Assembly: GCF_001723175.1 (NCBI RefSeq)
Contig: NC_064651.1
Location: forward strand, 3,162,001-3,226,000
Length of the DNA: 64,000 nucleotides
Direction: 5' to 3'
Source of the DNA: Penicillium oxalicum
Lineage: Eukaryota > Ascomycota > Eurotiomycetes > Eurotiales > Aspergillaceae
Within the stretch, counting starts at the first letter, position 1. Every line of letters begins with the position of its first letter. This document shows positions 38,076-50,861 of the stretch, one piece after another. Under the pieces are notes generated by a model. That model did not search any database and had not been told where the DNA came from. It worked only from the letters and a program-made list of their open reading frames with translations. The position numbers and the translations under genes were made by a program.

Positions 38076-39352
38076 TCTGGCGTTGAGGCTCACTTATCAA
38101 AATGTCTTTTTTATTGTTGTAGGATCTACAGGGGTGATTTTCATTGATGCTTTGGTCATTTTTCTTATCTAGAGCGAAATCCATGCCCTTTCTCTCGACT
38201 GCCAGTGAAGATGGTCTTGTCGACTTTCTGTATCGGCTATGCATTACAGTGCTTGAAAATTGTCGCGCGTTTGAGAACTGCGATCCATAGTGAGGAGCCC
38301 AACTAAGCTCTGCTAGGCCAACTAAAACGTAGCAGCTACCTCTTGATGTTGGCGCCTCTATCTCGCGCGGCAATGAGTGTTCCGGCCAGTTGATTTTTTG
38401 AGGACATTGACCGTTCTCATTACCACCACACAGCATCGTATCAACGGGAAGCCAACATGTCGCATAAATGACATCCACCATTCGTGAGCCACGACAGTGA
38501 TGGAGTAGTTTTTTTTTCATCCAGCACACATGTGGTCGAGGTCCACGTCACGGAACATAGACTTCAGCACTGCTAGCCTGGTAATTCCAGGAAGACTACT
38601 TATTACATTTGGTAGGTTCATCTGTACTTCATAATAGGAAAGAGGACGATTGTACTCCGCGGCGACTGGGAGTTCATGTCGAACCCGAAACACCTCGTTG
38701 ATTACATAAGTCGTCACCTGATTGCTGGGCATGCCCGCGTCACATGCAATCACTATGATCATCAGAATTCTGGAAGTTCACCTGATGAGTTGTACCAGAC
38801 TTGATTATCGTCATATTTGCCGTTCGCTCTCTGCTTTGATTGTCTTCTCCGATAGTTCTCAAGCCGTGTTCTCAACGCCAGGCAAGCTTTCCTCGAGTGG
38901 AGAACATCTACCTGCCCTGGCGGGTCCAGCTTGAGTACTTATCGAGTCCGCGGAGGAGCTCCTTATCGTTCCAGTAGTGCATCATTGAGGTGCCTGACCG
39001 ACTCACTGATCGTCCATCGGCCAACGTTTGGCAGCACGTGCTTTATTTGACATGTCCTCGTTATTAGAAAGAGTATCTCTCCCTAGTCTGCTGTGATACG
39101 AGTCCGCCTGACGTGGGCCTCGAGACCACCAACCTTGTCGAGCGCCGCCGCCGTCCGTGTAGCCCGATTCCCGCCATACGACACCCCGGTTTGGCTCAAC
39201 CACTTGCAACTTCTCTTTACCTCTTCAACGATCTCATATCATCCGCTGAACCAGATTTTTCCTTCCCGTCGGATCAAATTGTTTTGAAATTATAGAGGCC
39301 GCAGTCTCTTTGAGGAGATACGACCAGTCAGTGCTTTGATACAAGTACAAGT
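38076..39352. other. Intergenic region between RPA34 and atg26
   Basis: 1.28 kb, holding the RPA34 3' UTR and the atg26 promoter. A T run at about 38508-38517. No gene is seen. Confidence 0.5.
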
Positions 39353-42300
39353 ATGAAGTCTTCGCCAACCCGGCGGCTCCACTCGGACCAGTGGCCGGAT
39401 CGGTTCAAAGATGGCGATGATGCTCAGGTTGATTACACCGCTCCACCAAGGAATATGCGGTCTAAAGATGGCCACATGCAGTATATGCAGCAGTCGCTGT
39501 TTTCTGTCCTCGCCGCGGTTGGCTCCAGATCGGATTTTCGCGGTCGATTCGACGATTCGAGCGGTAGCGACGGTGATCTCGAGGACGATAAAGCAGAGAC
39601 AAGGTTGAACTTGAATTCCGGCAAGAAAGCCACTGTGGGCGGCCATCAGGCGGTCGATCCAGCGGACTGGAAGCCACCAGGCCAACATGGGGAGCGTGGG
39701 CGGCGGCATCAAAGAACAAAATCCGACAATAAGGCTCTCAGGCGGAATCCTGCCATCGAAAACCAGGACACTTCAGACGATCCATTAGCGGCTAGTGGTG
39801 CGACCCTTAGAATCCCGACACGGAGAGCACGTAGTGCTACGCCTCGGGCAGCTCCCATTCTGGCCCGAATGATACAAGCGCAGCAAACTTTCGATTCCGC
39901 CAGCGAGTCCAAGCAGCTGCCCTCGGGATCAGAGCTACCAAACGATGACTCTCATGAACCACCCTCCTCAGCTCTTTCTTCGCGACTCATGGAGATGTTT
40001 GGCTTCGAAAAACCCGAGAAGGTCTTGGTAGAATACGCCTGCGCCTTGCTGCAAAACATGCTGCTGCAAGGATATATGTACGTCACTGAGGGACATATTT
40101 GCTTCTATGCATATCTTCCCAAGAAGTCGTCAAGTGCGATGAAATCGGGCTTCTTGTCCAAATGTGGTCGCAAAAATCCCAAATACAATCGCTACTGGTT
40201 CGTCCTGAAGGGCGACGTCTTGACCTATTACGCGAATCCGTCAAATCTCTACTTTCCAAGTGGCCATATAGATCTCAGGTACGGGATCTCTGCGTCACTT
40301 GCAGACATCAAAGGGCAGAGTTCAGAGCCGACCGATTTCCACGTCACGACCGATCAGAGGACATATCATTTACGAGCAGAAAGCGCCACAAGCGCTAAAG
40401 AATGGGTTAAATCCCTTCAACAGGTTATTTTTCGATCTCGAAACGAAGGTGACAGTGTCAAAATCTCATTTCCGGTGGATAGTGTGATTGATATGGAGGA
40501 GAGTCCAATGGCCGAATTCGCCGAGACCTTTAAAATTCGCGTTCTCGACAACAATGAGACTTACGCCATTGATGAGGTGAGTGGCTGCGCACCCAACTTC
40601 TCGATATGCCCTCTGACAATCCAATAGTACTTCTTCACTTTCTTCAATTCCGGTCAGGAAGCTTTCAACTATCTGAAAAGCTTGGTTGGCTCGTCCCCTA
40701 TGAAAAGCTTGTCCGATGGATCGCCTCACCGGGGCAACAGCAGACATTCATCCCAAGTCGGCGTCTTGGGCAAGGCAACGCCGGCTCCCGATAGCCCTCA
40801 AGGGGCGACACCAATAGATCATCAGCCTTCTCAAGTTTCGTCATTTGAGCCGCATAGCGAGCCAAGAGACTCTGTGGATTCTTTGGATTTTTCTACAAAC
40901 CAAGGCACGGAGTCTCTACCTATATTTCAATCACTCACCGAAACCAACGAATCCGCGAGTCAAATCCTCAATCGAAGTGATGTATTTCAGTCGCCTACAA
41001 TGCATTCACTGCCAAGGCGCCAGTCAGACACAGGCGACCCAAACCGACGGCGTGGAATGGCCTGTCAGGAGAGCTCTGGCCTGTCTGGCTTCAATACGGA
41101 TACCGATGATTCCCGCGGGAACCAGGGACGAGCAGACAGGGAGACTGGGTCTTCACCGCAGCATGCACTTGGGATGCCTTTGGATAAAACTTCGAAGGCT
41201 GTTCCTCAACCTGTTAAGCGCGCGGCCGGGATAGCTGAATACCTCAAAAGTCGATCCAAGCAAATGAGCAGTTTGCTCGCGACGGAATCAATGGGCTATA
41301 TTGAAAAGGTCTCAGGAATGTGGGCCGGAGGTCAAAAGCACTACGATGAGACCGAAGAAGTGCTATCAAATGATCCTTCACTTGATAAAGAGGATAAGGA
41401 GAACGGGTTGAAACACGGAGACAGGTTCCGGGCGCATTTCGGTCTTCCATCAACAGAGCACTTGCAGGCCACATATTATGCATACCTGACACGCGTTCTT
41501 CCACTTTACGGCAAGATCTATCTCAGTGAGAGGAAAATTTGCTTTCGCAGTCTGCTCCCTGGGACCCGCACGAAGATGGTTTTGCCGCTCAAGGACGTTG
41601 AGAACGTGGAGAAAGAAAAGGGCTTCCGGTTCGGTTATCATGGGCTTGTCGTCATTGTCCGCGGACATGAAGAGTTATTTTTTGAGTTCAACACCACCGA
41701 TGCGCGAGATGATTGTGCTGTCACATTGCACAAAAACCTGGAGTCTGCCAGGTACCTTGCGGAGTCGGGCATCCTTGCCGAAAAAGAGCGCAATTTGACA
41801 GAGGCTGCGAAAGCAGAGCATCGCAGGTTGCAGGAAGCTAGGCTTGAAAATCCAGACGAGGAAGACACTGAAACAGCACGGAATGAATCCGAATCCGAAG
41901 TTTCACCATTTTTCGACGATCCCCTCGCTTCAATCATCAACTTCAAGCCCACTGAATCTTTGAGGATCACATGCCTCACCATTGGCTCGCGGGGCGATGT
42001 GCAGCCATACATTGCTTTGTGTAAGGGGCTCCTCGCCGAAGGTCACAAACCAAAGATTGCCACCCATGCTGAGTTTGAGCCCTGGATTCGCAGTCATGGT
42101 ATTGATTTTGCTCTCGTCGACGGTGACCCTGCTGAACTCATGCGCATCTGTGTTGAAAATGGCATGTTTACCTACTCTTTCTTGCGTGAGGCGACATCCA
42201 AATTTCGAGGATGGATTGATGATCTGCTGTCTTCGTCATGGGCGAGTTGTCAAGGTAGCGACGTGCTCATTGAGTCACCAAGTGCCATGGCTGGTATCCA

Positions 42301-43494
42301 TATCGCCGAAGCTCTGCGGATTCCATACTTTCGGGGTTTTACGATGCCATGGTCCCGGACCCGCGCATATCCGCATGCATTTGCCGTGCCCGAGACTCGG
42401 ATGGGAGGTGCCTACAACTACATTACTTATGTGATGTTTGACACCATTTTCTGGAAAGCGATTGCGGGGCAGGTGAACCGCTGGCGGAACAATGAACTCG
42501 GCCTCAAGGCGACGACCCTCGACAAGATGCAGCAAAACAAGGTCCCTTTCCTTTACAACTACTCGCCCTCTGTGGTGCCACCGCCTCTTGATTATCCCGA
42601 TTGGATTCGCATCACAGGCTACTGGTTCTTGAATGAAGGGTCCGATTGGACTCCGCCCACCGAGCTATCGGCATTTATTGAACGTGCCCGGACGGACGGC
42701 AAGAAGCTGGTCTATATCGGATTTGGATCCATTGTCGTGTCAGACCCGGCAGCCTTGACCCGAACGGTGATCGAATCTGTTCAGAAAGCGGATGTGCGCT
42801 GCATTCTATCCAAGGGATGGTCAGATCGTCTCGGTGACCCTTCTAGTCAGAAGGTCGAGATTCCTCTTCCGTCTGATATTTATCAGATTCACTCTGCGCC
42901 TCACGACTGGCTCTTCTCCCAGATCGATGCTGCTGCTCATCACGGAGGAGCCGGCACGACGGGAGCCAGCCTTCGCGCCGGTATTCCCACGATCATCAAA
43001 CCCTTCTTTGGCGATCAGTTCTTCTTTGGTTCGCGCGTGGAGGATCTGGGAGTAGGGATCTGCATGAAGAAGCTCAACGTCAGTGTCTTTGCGCGGGCGC
43101 TCTGGGAAGCTACGCATAGCGAGCGGATGATTATCAAGGCTCGTGATCTCGGTGTACAAATTCGTAATGTAAGTTTCGGTTCAGCAGGAATGAGTCCTCG
43201 ATATAGATGCTGACCTGCATGATCTAGGAAAACGGCGTTGCCACGGCGATTCAATCACTCTATCGAGACATGGAGTACGCCAAGACTCTTGCGCGTCAAC
43301 GCTCAATTGCTTCATCGACGCCTTTCTCGCCTACACCCTCTGCACAGGCTTCGCCCGATCACGCCGATGCCGACGTGGACGACATTGAGGAATGGACTTT
43401 TGTTGGGGATGAGGCTGAGATGGAAATGACCAAGCGGATGCGGGAGCTCAACCTGACAGATCGTGAGAAAACGTTGTCTGAGATTATTCACTAA
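39353..43494 (+). CDS. ATG26: Sterol 3-beta-glucosyltransferase Atg26
   Basis: UDP-glucose:sterol glucosyltransferase that makes ergosteryl glucoside at membranes; in several fungi it is needed for degradation of peroxisomes (pexophagy). Exons 39353-40576, 40628-43168 and 43228-43494 give 1343 residues, the usual length. Order: disordered N-terminus; first GRAM domain (about 215-260, [17 protein letters not shown]); PH domain (about 265-365, [20 protein letters not shown]); second GRAM (about 675-780, [20 protein letters not shown]); then the glycosyltransferase-28 N-terminal domain from about 852 ([16 protein letters not shown]). The UDP-sugar-binding signature is at about 1165-1200 ([20 protein letters not shown]). 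The C-terminal tail ends [10 protein letters not shown]. Junctions are clean. Confidence 0.97.
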
Positions 43495-46213
43495 ACCTCT
43501 GCTCCCGGAAACCTTGGGTGGTTTCTGCTGTGATTGACCGTATGTTCTTGAGGCCTGCTTTGGTGTGATCAGATGATTGGCCTTGGCAAGATGTTGTTCG
43601 CCTTTGCGAACAGTTATGATTTATGACCCCTCCACCCTGTCTGATTTCCTTGCCTGTCAGGTGCAGGCTGCGCCGGTGCAATTCGCTGTCTTTTACTGGT
43701 TTTTCTTTGCTCTCGGCGCATTTTGACCTTTGTCTTTTTGTTTCCCCTCTTACACCTGTCGTACCTTAATACTTCTCCATCTTCTAGACTGCTTGATCTG
43801 CGTATGCGTTCTTTTCTGCTGTGACGCCTTCCTGGCGGCATTGTCTGACCCCGGTTCTGAAGTGACTTGACTGCATGACTTTCATCTCGAGGGTCTCATT
43901 CTTCAACGTATGTGCATAGACGGGAGTGGTGAGGAATGTCAAGGCCTAAGTGATGGTTGGGTTTATCCATTGAAGCCGCCATCAGCAAAGTCATATTCGC
44001 GGAAGTGAGGTGATCGGTACCTAGGTACATTACCAAACGATGGAGGAGGTTCTCCGGGCCCCGCTGTCTTCTCCGTGCCTTTCCTCGTGTCCGAACATGG
44101 AGTACAGTGCAGTCCCTTTTATGGTGACCATCTAAAATACACTCGACATAGCGCCGAAACTCACTGCCAGCACAGTACATTCATGCGCCTAGGCCGATGA
44201 CCCTTTTTGCGGGAGAGTATCATCATACCCATCTCCTATTCCAGTATATGCGGCATAGCATCTCCTCGGACTGTTCATAACCATATTGTGTGAGTGTGTA
44301 AGGTCACTCTTGTGACTGTTCACGGGTGTCCCATGTCGGGTATGTATCTTGTGTGGCGTCACCTATTACTTGATCAGAACTCCATCGACGCTGAAGATCT
44401 TATCGGAGCTGGCCGACCGGCTGCGAATACAGTACGCGATAGACAGGACACTTCCATCCGAGCCATGATGATCACTCTCCAGCAGCCGTTTCCCAACCTC
44501 TTCGCAAGCAGGACTTTTCGCCGTCGAGGTTTCGATCGAGTAAGGGAAATACAGGTGCAGCGTGACTTGGCCCGGCATCGGCGGCAATCGTGGGGTCATT
44601 TTGATCGAGTAATAGGGAGAGAGTGCAACTGGGGGCATAATTACTAGGACTGTAATCGTCTTGTGGTGCCCGTTGCGTGGGAGCACGCGGATCACTGGTT
44701 AGGAGGAAATACATGTGTCCAGTACTCCTGTGTGCACTTGGATAAGTCGGAAAACCATTTCAAATATTGGATCTGCAAACTGCCCCGCGGTGTCTTCTTT
44801 TGCTCGTCGCGATGAGCAGTTGTATAATAGAGATGGGCAGGAAGAAAATAGAAAGTCTGTAACGGATAGATGGTTCCATGACGCTGAAAGCAGAACCTTT
44901 CGAACGTCTTCCGTCATCATCCCATGTTCATCATCATGGGTTGAGTCAGCCAGAGATCGGGCTTCATAGCAGAACTCACTACTCGGTAGAGACTTCAAAA
45001 TAGTGAGATACTGTACGTCCAATAGAACTGTAGTCATCCCGAGTACATGCCTCACAAGCCAGTACACAACTCTACAGTCCAACGAAATTTCCACGCCATG
45101 TGACAGTACGGTACAGGTTCCGCATCGGAGGTGGCCGATGGAACTCTCGGTCCACTCCAGCCGGAGAAAGTCTGGCTTTCCGCTGTTCACCCGTCTCGGG
45201 ATGTCTTCTCTTTTTTTTTCGGATCATTCCCATCAAGATCGATCATTATGAACCACGCGCGGTTGGGGGCAAATGGATTACTCGATCTTGGGAGTCTCTT
45301 CCTTTTTTTTCTTTTGCCTCTGGATCCCAGGCCAATCCAGAGAAGCCTACATGCACCCTAAACCCATGGCTTACTGTTCACCCTCACATCTCACCGTAAA
45401 GTCAATAGGATCACCGAATCACTGATCTGTTGGATGATTTCCCCCTCTATGCATGTAGACGTTGGGCAAAGGAAGGTCACGCTGGCACCGTGACCCTTGG
45501 GCCCTGGCACGTGCATTGTGGATCGAAATCGTACTGTATCGTCCGTTTTTTCCAACTCAATCAGAGTTATAGACCATGCAGCGTAGTCTGTTCCGCATCA
45601 CCATCTACCAGGCTGTGTGGAACACAGCGTGGTTGACAGAACAGTGGACCATCTCCAGTTGATGGAGAAGCGTCCGAGCGTGACACTCTCAATCGCATCG
45701 TGTTTGGGGAGAGTAACCGAAGTACTCGGCTAGCCGTTTCGCCATGTTGCGCTCACATAAAAGGCGACCTCCGGCATTGATGTACAAAATTGTACTTTCC
45801 AATTTCCAAAGACTCAAGCGCCTCAGTCACGACAGGCTCAGCGCCAATGATGTGGACACTGGAATACGGTTTATGGGCGAGAAGAATAGCATGTAAACAA
45901 TCTGCATTTTGTACCCTGCGCTCTGTATGCCAGTTGAGCCGAGTACCGGGTGGAAGGTTCCGATCGCAATTCTCCGTGGCCACCGCATTGGGTCCGACTG
46001 GGATGGCAAATGTAGCCATTGAGCCAAGTACCCGTAAAGTACACTTACACTTCGACCGAGGAAACGTTAAAAAAGTCAACACAGGAGAAAAAAAAACCCT
46101 TTTCAGGTCTAGTCCCCCACATCGAGACTGATCTAGTCAGTCTTCCGTTCGACTTGGCTTGATTCCCCTCCCCCAGGAAAAAAAATTCCCTTACTAGACT
46201 GAAGTACTTAAGC

Positions 46214-46413
46214 TTATCGTGTGATCCTCCCGCCACTTTCTTGCAGTTTGAGTCAATCTCATTGCTTTATCTCCCCTTTCGCTTTTCTTTTTTTCTTTTT
46301 TGGCACAGGCCTAGGGATAAGCGGCGACTTGGTGCTATCAACCATCATCAGTCACATCAGTCGGTGGTTCTGTACCTGATACGGTACGCAAACATCCCTC
46401 GTGACTCTTATCT
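46214..46413. promoter_or_regulatory. Three HGATAR (AreA/GATA-type) sites upstream of allantoinase
   Basis: Reverse-orientation GATA sites YTATCD at 46214-46219 (TTATCG), 46267-46272 (TTATCT) and 46408-46413 (TTATCT), plus a weaker GGATAA at 46315-46320. They lie 300-510 bp upstream of the start. In Aspergillus, purine-catabolism genes are activated by AreA on nitrogen limitation together with the pathway regulator UaY. I found no perfect UaY site (TCGG-N6-CCGA). Confidence 0.55.
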
Positions 46414-46620
46414 CCCTCCAATCCCCAGTCTCATCCGGGTCTCCTGATCTATAAGATCCATTGGCACTTTTTCTTTCCCTGACGTGGGAGTTTCGACTGT
46501 CATTCACACCACCCTGATTTCAGTTAGTGCTATCGCGCTCCTGAGACGGTGATCAATCTGATCAGCTACCCTTGGTCCAATCCGACGCTCTATACGCTCT
46601 CTACACAATAAATAACAACA

Positions 46621-46644
46621 GAGAGAGAGAGAGAGAGAGAGAGA
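46621..46644 (+). repeat. (GA)12 microsatellite before the allantoinase start
   Basis: Twelve perfect GA units followed by an A run, about 76 bp upstream of the ATG and probably in the 5' UTR. Confidence 0.92.
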
Positions 46645-46719
46645 AAAAAAAGAATTAAAAGAACCTCCCAAGGAGCATCGACAGACCTCAAATTCGTCTC
46701 AATCCAGTCTAGCTCCACC

Positions 46720-48317
46720 ATGTCGGCGTCGACCATCCCATCCATTGCCGTGGTGGCTTCCTCACGGGCTGTCATCTCCGGCCGTCTGACATCGGCCACC
46801 ATTATTATTTCACAGACCACTGGCAAGATTACCGCGGTCATTGATTCCGTTATTCCTGCCTCCGAATTTCCAGAAGGCGTCCCCTACACAGACTACTCCC
46901 CATATGTCCTTTTGCCGGGATTGGTGGATGCCCACGTGCACCTCAACGAACCTGGTCGGACTGAATGGGAGGGCTTCTACACCGGCACTCAGGCTGCGGC
47001 CTTTGGTGGCGTGACCACCGTGATTGACATGCCGTTGAATGCCATTCCCCCCACGACCACGGTGGCCAACTTCCAGGAGAAACTGGAGGCTGCTCAGGGC
47101 AAGTGCTGGGTCGACGTGGGCTTCTACGGCGGTATCATCCCCGGCAACGCGGGGGATTTGAAGGGCCTCGTGAACGCCGGTGTGCGCGGCTTCAAGGGTT
47201 TCCTGATCGACAGTGGTGTAAGTCGTTCGTTTTGTTCATAGCCGGTAGGCTGGAGACATCGTGCTAATCATTCTCAACCTCACAGGTGGATGAATTCCCC
47301 GCCGTCAGCCAGGAGGATATCCAATTGGCCATGACGGAATTGGCAGAGGAGCCCACTACGCTGATGTTCCATGCTGAAATGATTCCTCCCATCACGGCCT
47401 CTGTCGGAGACCTAATACAGAGCTCAGAACCTCCTGCGGCACCGGCTGGTCCGCTCGAGGCCTACTCGACCTTCCTGGCGTCTCGTCCATCCGCCTTTGA
47501 AACCTGTGCCATTGAGCAGATTCTTTCCCTGGCTCATCTCGCCCCAAATCTCCAATTGCACATTGTCCACCTCTCCGCCATGGAAGGTATCCCCCTCCTG
47601 CGGGAAGCCCGTGCCAAGGGTGTCAAGATCACCGCCGAGACTTGCTTCCACTATCTTTCCCTCGCCGCGGAGCAGATCCGCGATGGCGATACCCGTCACA
47701 AGTGCTGCCCTCCCATCCGGTCCCAACTTAATCAGGATGGCCTCTGGGACGAGCTGGAGCAGCACGCCAGCGGCGGCGTCATTCAAACCGTCGTCTCGGA
47801 CCACTCGCCTTGCACCCCGAACCTGAAACTTCTTCCGGCCCACGTGCCTGGCCACTGCGCAACCGACGATCCCAAGGTCCTGGAGAATACAGGCAACTTC
47901 TTCTCCGCCTGGGGTGGCATCTCCTCCGTGGGCATGGGCTTACCCATCCTCTGGACCGAACTCAGCCGTCGCAAGGGTCTGACCCCATCCCCCAACGACC
48001 CCAACACCCGAAATGCCTTGCAAGACATTGTCCGTCTGTGCTGCGCCAACACCGCGGCGCAAGTTGGCCTGCAGAACCAAAAGGGTGACCTGGCCGTTGG
48101 ATTTGATGCCGATATCTGTGTCTTTGACGACGCGGCCGAGTGGGTGGTGGAGCCGAGCACGATGCTCTTCCGGAACAAGTGCTCTCCCTATCAGGGTCGT
48201 ACCATGCGCGGTATGGTCCGTGAGACCTGGCTGCGCGGTGCGCGTGTCTTCACTCGCGAAGCGGGCTTCGTCGAGAGCAAACCATCCGGAAAACTGCTGC
48301 TGGATAAGCGAGTTTGA
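46720..48317 (+). CDS. alX: Allantoinase
   Basis: Hydrolyses allantoin to allantoate in the purine (uric acid) degradation pathway. Exons 46720-47217 and 47286-48317 give 509 residues, normal for the family. Metal-dependent amidohydrolase fold: the HxH motif is in [14 protein letters not shown] (His72 and His74). The probable carboxylated lysine lies in GFKGFL (about Lys159), metal-ligand His in FHAEM (about 195) and in LHIVHLSAM, and the catalytic Asp in [19 protein letters not shown] and DVCVFD-like elements (here DADICVFDD) are also typical, and the conserved C-terminus [14 protein letters not shown] is seen as [10 protein letters not shown]. Codon bias is strong. The promoter carries GATA sites fitting nitrogen control. 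The symbol follows A. nidulans usage. Confidence 0.95.
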
Positions 48318-48615
48318 TTCGAAGTTTCAAGTCGTGGAGATGTCCCCTGATTTCTTCCATTTCCCTCTTGGTTTTTATTCCTCATGGTTTTTTTTTTTCT
48401 TTTTTTTCTTTTTCTTTCCTCCACCCAGTCATGTGTCTGCTTGCATTTTGGGTTTCCGAACGAGCGTTGGTCTGTGAAAACAGTCTTTGCATACCCGTTA
48501 GAGAGTAATGTCATGACATGAATCTACTTTGAATATATCCACAGCATCATTGATAAATTGTCATCATATTCGTAGTCGTATAATATTGGGTATCAAATCT
48601 AGTAAAAGTGGTTAA
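48318..48615. other. 3' intergenic region of allantoinase / vma12
   Basis: About 300 bp of convergent 3' sequence with long T runs (48388-48414). No gene is seen. Confidence 0.55.
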
Positions 48616-48705
48616 TCAATCAAAAGGAACCTCAAACTCTACCCATTTGGCCGTGCTCCTATGTTGCGACGACCATCCCTCCAAGGTCTCCGAAGTCCTA
48701 GAACG

Positions 48706-49697
48706 TCACTCCATCTCGCCCTCCACTTTATCTCTCTCCTTCTCCCACTTCTCTCGCACCCTCCTCCTCGCCCCTCCATTCACACCCTTCCCCCATATCT
48801 CCTCCTTCTGTTCCACGGTCACACTCGCAGCGTCGGCTGCAGCCGCAGAGTCCTCCGTCCCCTCGTCGCCCACCGGCCCAATCACCACCTTCCGCTCCTT
48901 CATCCGCCTCTCTTTCGCCCTCGCTCGCGACACCTTCTCCAAGTATGCCCCGTACAGAAATGCCTCGGCAACAGCCACCGCCAGCGCCGCAAAGAACGAG
49001 ACGAGAATGCGCACCGCATCCGACGCGCCTCCAGAGACAGCCTGTCCGCCCTCGAGACCGGGCCCCGTCCACGTGGAGAAGAGTTGCGCCAGGATGACTG
49101 GCATTCGGAACTTGGTCAGTGCCCAGTACACGCTGAACCCGGTGATCAGGACGGAGAGGAAGATGTTGAAAATGAGGCTGAGCGTGAGAGGGTCTTCGGA
49201 TGCGTCGGTGGAAGAGGCGTGGGGGTCGGTGAAGGATGGATCTATGGTGTGAGCTGGGTTGAGGAGGCGTTGGTAGGCTGCTCGTTCGGCCTCGGCGAGG
49301 AGGCGCGCTTTGGAAGCCAGGTACTCGGGGCTCTGGTACAGAGGCCAATTAGTACAGTTTCAATATGTGCACTCATGTCGGAAGACGTGAGCGCACAACG
49401 CTTATAGCTGGAAGGGTGATGTTGACGTACTGGTTCTGGTTTCTTGGGTGGTGGAGGAATGTAGACCGTTGTGCCTCGGAGTAATGTATTCAAGACCGTT
49501 GAAGGACTCTGCACGGTTGACAGTGACTCGCGATAGGTCGCGTCATGTTGAAGATGCTTTGACAGTCGGAGGAGCTCTTCGTGTGAAATTGATTCGCCAA
49601 CTCGAGCAGAGACTGGGAGATTGAGCTCTGTTCGTTGCGAGGGCGGGATCGTTTCGAGCGCAATGACGATGCGACTTGTGACAGTGAGAAGCACCAT
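48706..49697 (-). CDS. Vma12/Vph2-like V-ATPase assembly factor
   Basis: ER membrane protein needed to assemble the Vo sector of the vacuolar H+-ATPase (Vma12 family, TMEM199 in animals). Exons 49431-49697 and 48706-49332 on the minus strand give about 297 residues. The N-terminal cytosolic part contains SISHEELLRLSKHLQH and VYIPPPPKKPEPSPEYLASKARLLAE (across the intron), both typical of the family. Two membrane segments follow: LSLIFNIFLSVLITGFSVYW and VRILVSFFAALAVAVAEAFL. A basic, coiled C-terminal tail comes last. The ATG at 49697 is the first in frame. A 51-bp intron (48659-48709) could instead join to a third exon ending STAKWVEFEVPFD with a stop at 48616-48618; I cannot decide which end is used. 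Confidence 0.85.
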
Positions 49698-49806
49698 GCT
49701 CACAGATATTCTTGATTCGCTCCCAGAGCTGAATCCACGCCGATCGCTATATAATGATGGAAGGTGGTGGACAGCTGTCCATGTGTAGGAGAAACTGGAA
49801 GGAAAC

Positions 49807-49824
49807 AGAGAGAGAGAGAGAGAG
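49807..49824 (+). repeat. (AG)9 microsatellite in the prefoldin 3 5' region
   Basis: Nine AG units about 135 bp upstream of the prefoldin 3 ATG, within the 261-bp divergent promoter shared with vma12. Confidence 0.9.
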
Positions 49825-49958
49825 GAACAAAAGACGGAGCTTAGCTTCCTCCACCCTGCGGAACAGAATTGCGGGCAGAAACACGAGACCTCCGAAATTC
49901 AATCAACGAGCTTCTGCATCCCCCTCCACTTTAGCTTCTTCACATCAAGTAGCCCGTC

Positions 49959-50861
49959 ATGTCGAACTCGAAATCAAAGGCGTAAGTGACCTCTTCCAAT
50001 GGAACTACTTCAGATATTCGCAATTTAGTCCAGATTCTATGATCAAATCTTTTTTTGAAAGTGCTGCACTCTCAGCTAACCCCTCCATCCAATCCGTCAT
50101 TCCAGTCCGGTCTCAACGCAAACCAATCCCCGCGGTATCCCAGTCGCCCCATTCATCGACAATGTCAGCGACTATGTCTCCAGCCGTGATGAGGTCGAGC
50201 CGACTCTGCGGTCCTTCCAGGAGATGATCTCCAAGTATCAGTTCATGGAGGTGAACACCCAGCGGCGCGGGCAGGGACTGCGCGAAAAGATCCCCGATAT
50301 CAAGAAAACTCTGGAGATGGTGCGATTCTTAAAGTTGCGCAAAGAGGTAGGTTACTCCTCGGTTTTCGATCCAGGTAGCCTAGGAACAGGGAGGGGGGAC
50401 AGCCTGGAGTATGCTAACCAACTTCACTCTGTTCTCTTCACTCAATAGTCCAACTCAGACACCGATCTCGAAACCAATTTCGAACTCAACGATACCCTCT
50501 ACGCGCGCGCATCCATTTCTCCCGCCGAGATGGAAGAAGTCTACCTCTGGCTTGGCGCAAACGTGATGTTGGCGTACCCGCTCGACGAGGCCGAGACGAT
50601 GTTGGCCGAGAAATTGTCCGCCGCCGAGTCAAGTCTGTCTAACTGCGAGGAGGACCTGGAGTTCTTGCGTGAGCAGATTACGGTAAGTCTTCCGAAAGTC
50701 AATTACTTGCCAGAACCTCCTCGGTCATTCTGCGCGACAGACGGGACTAATAGGTGTATTCTACGTAGACCTTGGAGGTTGCGACGGCGCGAGTGTATAA
50801 CTGGGATGTGGTCCAACGGCGGAAAGACAAGGCCGAGGGGAAAGAAGATGGTGCGAAATAA
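49959..50861 (+). CDS. PAC10: Prefoldin subunit 3 (alpha-type, VBP1/Pac10)
   Basis: Alpha-class subunit of prefoldin, partner of the beta-class subunit 6 encoded at the left of this window. Exons 49959-49981, 50106-50346, 50449-50682 and 50769-50861 give 196 residues, the expected length. The first exon encodes only MSNSKSKA. Then NPRGIPVAPFIDNVSDYV, the N-terminal helix FQEMISKYQFMEVNTQRR, the beta-hairpin region FELNDTLYARASI and VYLWLGANVMLAYPLDEA. The C-terminal helix LEVATARVYNWDVVQRR crosses the last intron. All junctions keep frame. The first intron, 124 bp, has a GCTAAC branch point at about 50076. Confidence 0.95.

Larger units (their letters stand above)
43495..46719. other. 3.2 kb intergenic region, no gene seen
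   Basis: Between atg26 and the allantoinase gene. No frame with motifs: 44699-45190 (-) and 45100-45399 (+) overlap antisense and look random. Includes TACCTAGGTACA at 44020-44031, and T runs at 45211-45219 and 45304-45311. The right 500 bp form the allantoinase promoter with GATA sites and a GA microsatellite, listed separately. Confidence 0.5.

Noticed and set aside
48608..49407. Two long plus-strand frames opposite the Vma12-like gene
   Set aside because: They are antisense shadows of a gene with conserved motifs and membrane segments on the minus strand.
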